Shown in pieces: positions 4,946-5,687 of a stretch of 5,687 nt of DNA. The stretch is from Saprospiraceae bacterium (GTDB lineage Bacteria > Bacteroidota > Bacteroidia > Chitinophagales > Saprospiraceae): positions 1 to 5,687 of the forward strand of contig SLKL01000235.1 in NCBI GenBank assembly GCA_007134625.1. The letters are read 5' to 3'. Under the pieces are notes generated by a model. The model was given only the letters and a program-made list of their open reading frames with translations, ran no database searches and was not told the DNA's origin. The translations under genes were made by a program, and so were the position numbers. How positions within the stretch are numbered: position 1 is the stretch's first letter; each line of letters starts with the position of its first letter.

Positions 4946-5629
4946 ATGAAAATCAAGTTTTTAGGACATGGCTGTTTTTTAATCGAAACACAAGGTAAGA
5001 AGTTAATCGTTGACCCCTTCATCAGTCCGAATGAGTTAGCGAAAGAAATAGATGTAAATGAGATCAGAGTTGATTATGTGTTGTTGACTCATGGTCATGA
5101 AGACCATGTTGCCGATGCTGAACTAATAGCTAAAAATTCTGATGCAACCATTATTTCCAATTTTGAGATCGTAAGCTGGTATGGAGAGAAAGGCTTAAAA
5201 GGTCACCCCATGAATCACGGTGGAAAGCGAAGCTTTGATTTTGGCGAATTGAAATACGTTAATGCAATTCATTCAAGTGTTTTGCCTGATGGCACCTATG
5301 GCGGAAATCCCGGAGGATTTGTTCTGAAATCAGGTGGAAAGACCCTCTATATAGCAGGAGATACAGCCCTACACATGGATATGAAGCTGATTCCCATGAC
5401 TTCAGGAAAATTGGATGCTGCAATTCTACCGGTTGGTGATAACTTTACCATGGGTACTGATGATGCCCTGATCGCTTCGGACTTTATCGAATGCGATAAG
5501 ATAATCGGTTGTCACTTTGACACTTTTGGTTACATAGTCATTGAGGACAAAGGAGCAGCAGTAGCGGATTTTAAAGCAAAAAACAAGGAATTGATACTCC
5601 CTCAGATTGGAGACGAGATCAGTATCTGA
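4946..5629 (+). CDS. UPF0173-family metal-dependent hydrolase (metallo-beta-lactamase fold)
   Basis: This 227-residue cytoplasmic protein belongs to the YtkL/UPF0173 group of metallo-beta-lactamase-fold hydrolases. The start MKIKFLGHGCFLIETQGKKL and VDPF (22-25) are typical. The metal-binding HxHxDH motif is THGHEDH (His49, His51, Asp53, His54). Further ligands are His109 (AIHS), Asp139 in AGDTALH and His190 in GCHFDT. All expected ligands are present and the length is standard, so it should be an active di-metal enzyme. The physiological substrate of this family is not established. It has its own promoter 50 bp upstream and is followed after 11 bp by parA, suggesting co-transcription with the chromosome-partitioning genes; whether that reflects function or only arrangement is unknown. 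Confidence 0.93.
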   Translation: MKIKFLGHGCFLIETQGKKLIVDPFISPNELAKEIDVNEIRVDYVLLTHGHEDHVADAELIAKNSDATIISNFEIVSWYGEKGLKGHPMNHGGKRSFDFGELKYVNAIHSSVLPDGTYGGNPGGFVLKSGGKTLYIAGDTALHMDMKLIPMTSGKLDAAILPVGDNFTMGTDDALIASDFIECDKIIGCHFDTFGYIVIEDKGAAVADFKAKNKELILPQIGDEISI

Positions 5630-5640
5630 TTTAATAGAAA

Positions 5641-5687
5641 ATGGGAAAAGTAATTACAATTGCCAATCAAAAAGGTGGCGTGGGTAA
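5641..5687 (+). CDS. parA: ParA/Soj-family chromosome-partitioning ATPase (partial, 5' end)
   Basis: The last 47 bases encode MGKVITIANQKGGVG plus the first two bases (AA) of the next codon. This is the invariant N-terminus of ParA/Soj/MinD-type ATPases: strand 1, then the deviant Walker A box KGGVGK(T), with its lysine codon expected next. ITIANQKGGVGKTT is the wording typical of chromosomal ParA, which moves ParB-parS complexes along the nucleoid, rather than MinD. The gene starts 11 bp after the UPF0173 gene, so the two are probably co-transcribed. In many Bacteroidota parB follows, but that lies outside the window. Confidence 0.9.
   Translation, partial: MGKVITIANQKGGVG

Overview
The window looks like chromosomal DNA of a Bacteroidota bacterium, probably of the Cytophagales/Cytophagia type; the order is a guess. 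The evidence is: three matches to the Bacteroidota -7 promoter consensus TAnnTTTG (423-430, 2993-3000, 4889-4896); A-rich leaders without strong Shine-Dalgarno sites; two lipoproteins with a lysine plus acidic run straight after the lipidated cysteine; palindromic intergenic repeats of the GACCC-GAA-GGGTC and CCACGGG-CCCGTGG kind; and a relatively AT-rich composition. All functions are inferred from motifs read by eye; no searches were run.

Layout. 1-84 is the 3' end of an unidentified gene. 85-528 is non-coding: it holds a 10-bp-periodic repeat tract (251-350), a candidate promoter and an inverted repeat in the presumed hflX leader. 529-1752 encodes the ribosome-associated GTPase HflX (GTG start). 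A 100-bp gap carries a palindromic repeat module. 1853-2950 encodes an M29 (AmpS/PepS-type) metallo-aminopeptidase with all metal ligands present. A promoter at 2993-3000 leads into two tandem, related thioredoxin-fold lipoproteins (3012-3422 and 3453-3851). The first has CxxC; the second has SxxC. Convergent to them, 9 bp away, is an NADPH-dependent FMN reductase-family flavoprotein on the minus strand (3861 to about 4415, TTG start). 4461-4945 is a divergent intergenic region dominated by a 188-bp structured element (4618-4805): 10-bp terminal inverted repeats enclosing four successive stem-loops. A clear promoter (4889-4896) then drives a UPF0173-type metallo-beta-lactamase-fold hydrolase (4946-5629), followed 11 bp later by the first 15 codons of parA, which runs off the window.

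How the genes relate. hflX (ribosome rescue or splitting) and the aminopeptidase (peptide turnover) could share a transcript, since I see no promoter between them. The two lipoproteins almost certainly do. The hydrolase and parA form a second tight operon that probably continues into parB. Most of the window is ordinary core genome. The parts that deserve a second look are the lipoprotein pair with diverged active sites and the structured repeat element, part of which recurs in inverted orientation upstream of the aminopeptidase gene.
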